NCBI GenBank assembly: GCA_036558305.1
Contig: DATBFX010000081.1
Coordinates: 1-20,162 of the forward strand
DNA length: 20,162 bases
Origin: DATBFX01 sp036558305
GTDB lineage: Bacteria; Chloroflexota; Chloroflexia; Thermomicrobiales; UBA6265
Direction of reading: 5' to 3'
Made by a program: the position numbers and the translations under genes. Position 1 is the first letter of the stretch, and each line of letters starts with the position of its first letter. Below the pieces are notes generated by a model. That model saw only the letters and a program-made list of their open reading frames with translations, did not search any database and was not told where the DNA came from. Shown here in pieces: positions 20,096 through 20,162 of this stretch.

Positions 20096-20162
20096 CGAGC
20101 CGTTCCGTGCCGCCAAGCTGCCGCTCGACCCGGCCGTCCGGGTACATCGTCCACGGGCCGGG
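20061..20162 (-). CDS. Partial CDS at right edge (C-terminal 33 residues)
   Basis: The frame is open from the window edge to TGA at 20063-20061. It reads PGPWTMYPDGRVERQLGG followed by an acidic, Pro-rich end (DADDTPPDPAE). The mix of W, D, R and E looks like a genuine protein terminus, and no other frame is as convincing. The gene cannot be identified from this part. By position in a phage head operon it would lie downstream of terminase and portal genes, which is only an expectation. Confidence 0.5.
   Translation of the reverse strand, partial: PGPWTMYPDGRVERQLGGTERLDADDTPPDPAE

Noticed and set aside
1..20162. tRNA genes, rRNA, CRISPR arrays, insertion sequences, attachment sites
   Set aside because: No cloverleaf with CCA-proximal T-loop, no regularly spaced repeats, no transposase or integrase frame and no terminal inverted repeats were seen.

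Overview
The window reads as a stretch of a GC-rich tailed-phage genome (or prophage), very probably from an actinobacterial host. The reasons are the high G+C (about two thirds by eye), frequent GTG starts, dense packing with 4- to 16-bp gene overlaps, and head proteins of the type carried by actinobacteriophages. Nearly all genes lie on the minus strand, so transcription runs from right to left.

Layout in the direction of transcription. The right edge (20162-19961) holds the C-terminus of an unidentified gene and a 44-residue single-span membrane protein. A good promoter (19876-19848) then drives a 61-residue phage protein and a predicted ADP-ribosyltransferase-like protein (19841-18964). 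After a short intergenic spacer with inverted repeats comes a predicted family-2-like glycosyltransferase (18895-18143). Next is a giant 2471-residue multidomain protein (18136-10721) with a kinase-like domain near its N-terminus, several beta-barrel-like modules and a distinct C-terminal domain. Two unknown proteins with phage-type C-terminal tails follow (10724-8945).

A cassette of four small plus-strand genes (8073-8960) interrupts the operon: three short proteins, two of them with zinc-knuckle-like cysteines, and an HNH endonuclease. The minus-strand operon resumes with a 748-residue protein carrying a 2H-phosphoesterase-like domain and an HEFSH zinc metallopeptidase domain (7990-5744), an 85-residue Cys protein, and the capsid maturation protease (5367-4057). 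A second plus-strand gene (3848-4060, zinc-finger-like) is wedged in here. Then come the major capsid protein with a fused acidic scaffold-like N-terminus (3687-1786), a structural protein with a repeated C-terminal module (1702-500), a small protein made mostly of the same module (416-147), and the start of a possible methyltransferase (150-1).

How they may work together: the protease, capsid protein and downstream structural protein are the head/tail core. The large multidomain proteins upstream, with enzyme-like domains and a shared HPRGRDG[K/Q]FIE motif, look like phage 'polyvalent' proteins that could be packaged and delivered into the host. That role is inference. The strongest unexplained signal is at DNA level: the palindrome GTATAC occurs 21 times (about 2 expected), mostly as the asymmetric octamer CGTATACC. 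Within genes it occurs in all three codon frames and uses rare codons, so it is probably a binding or modification site rather than a protein motif. No tRNA, rRNA, CRISPR array or insertion sequence was seen.
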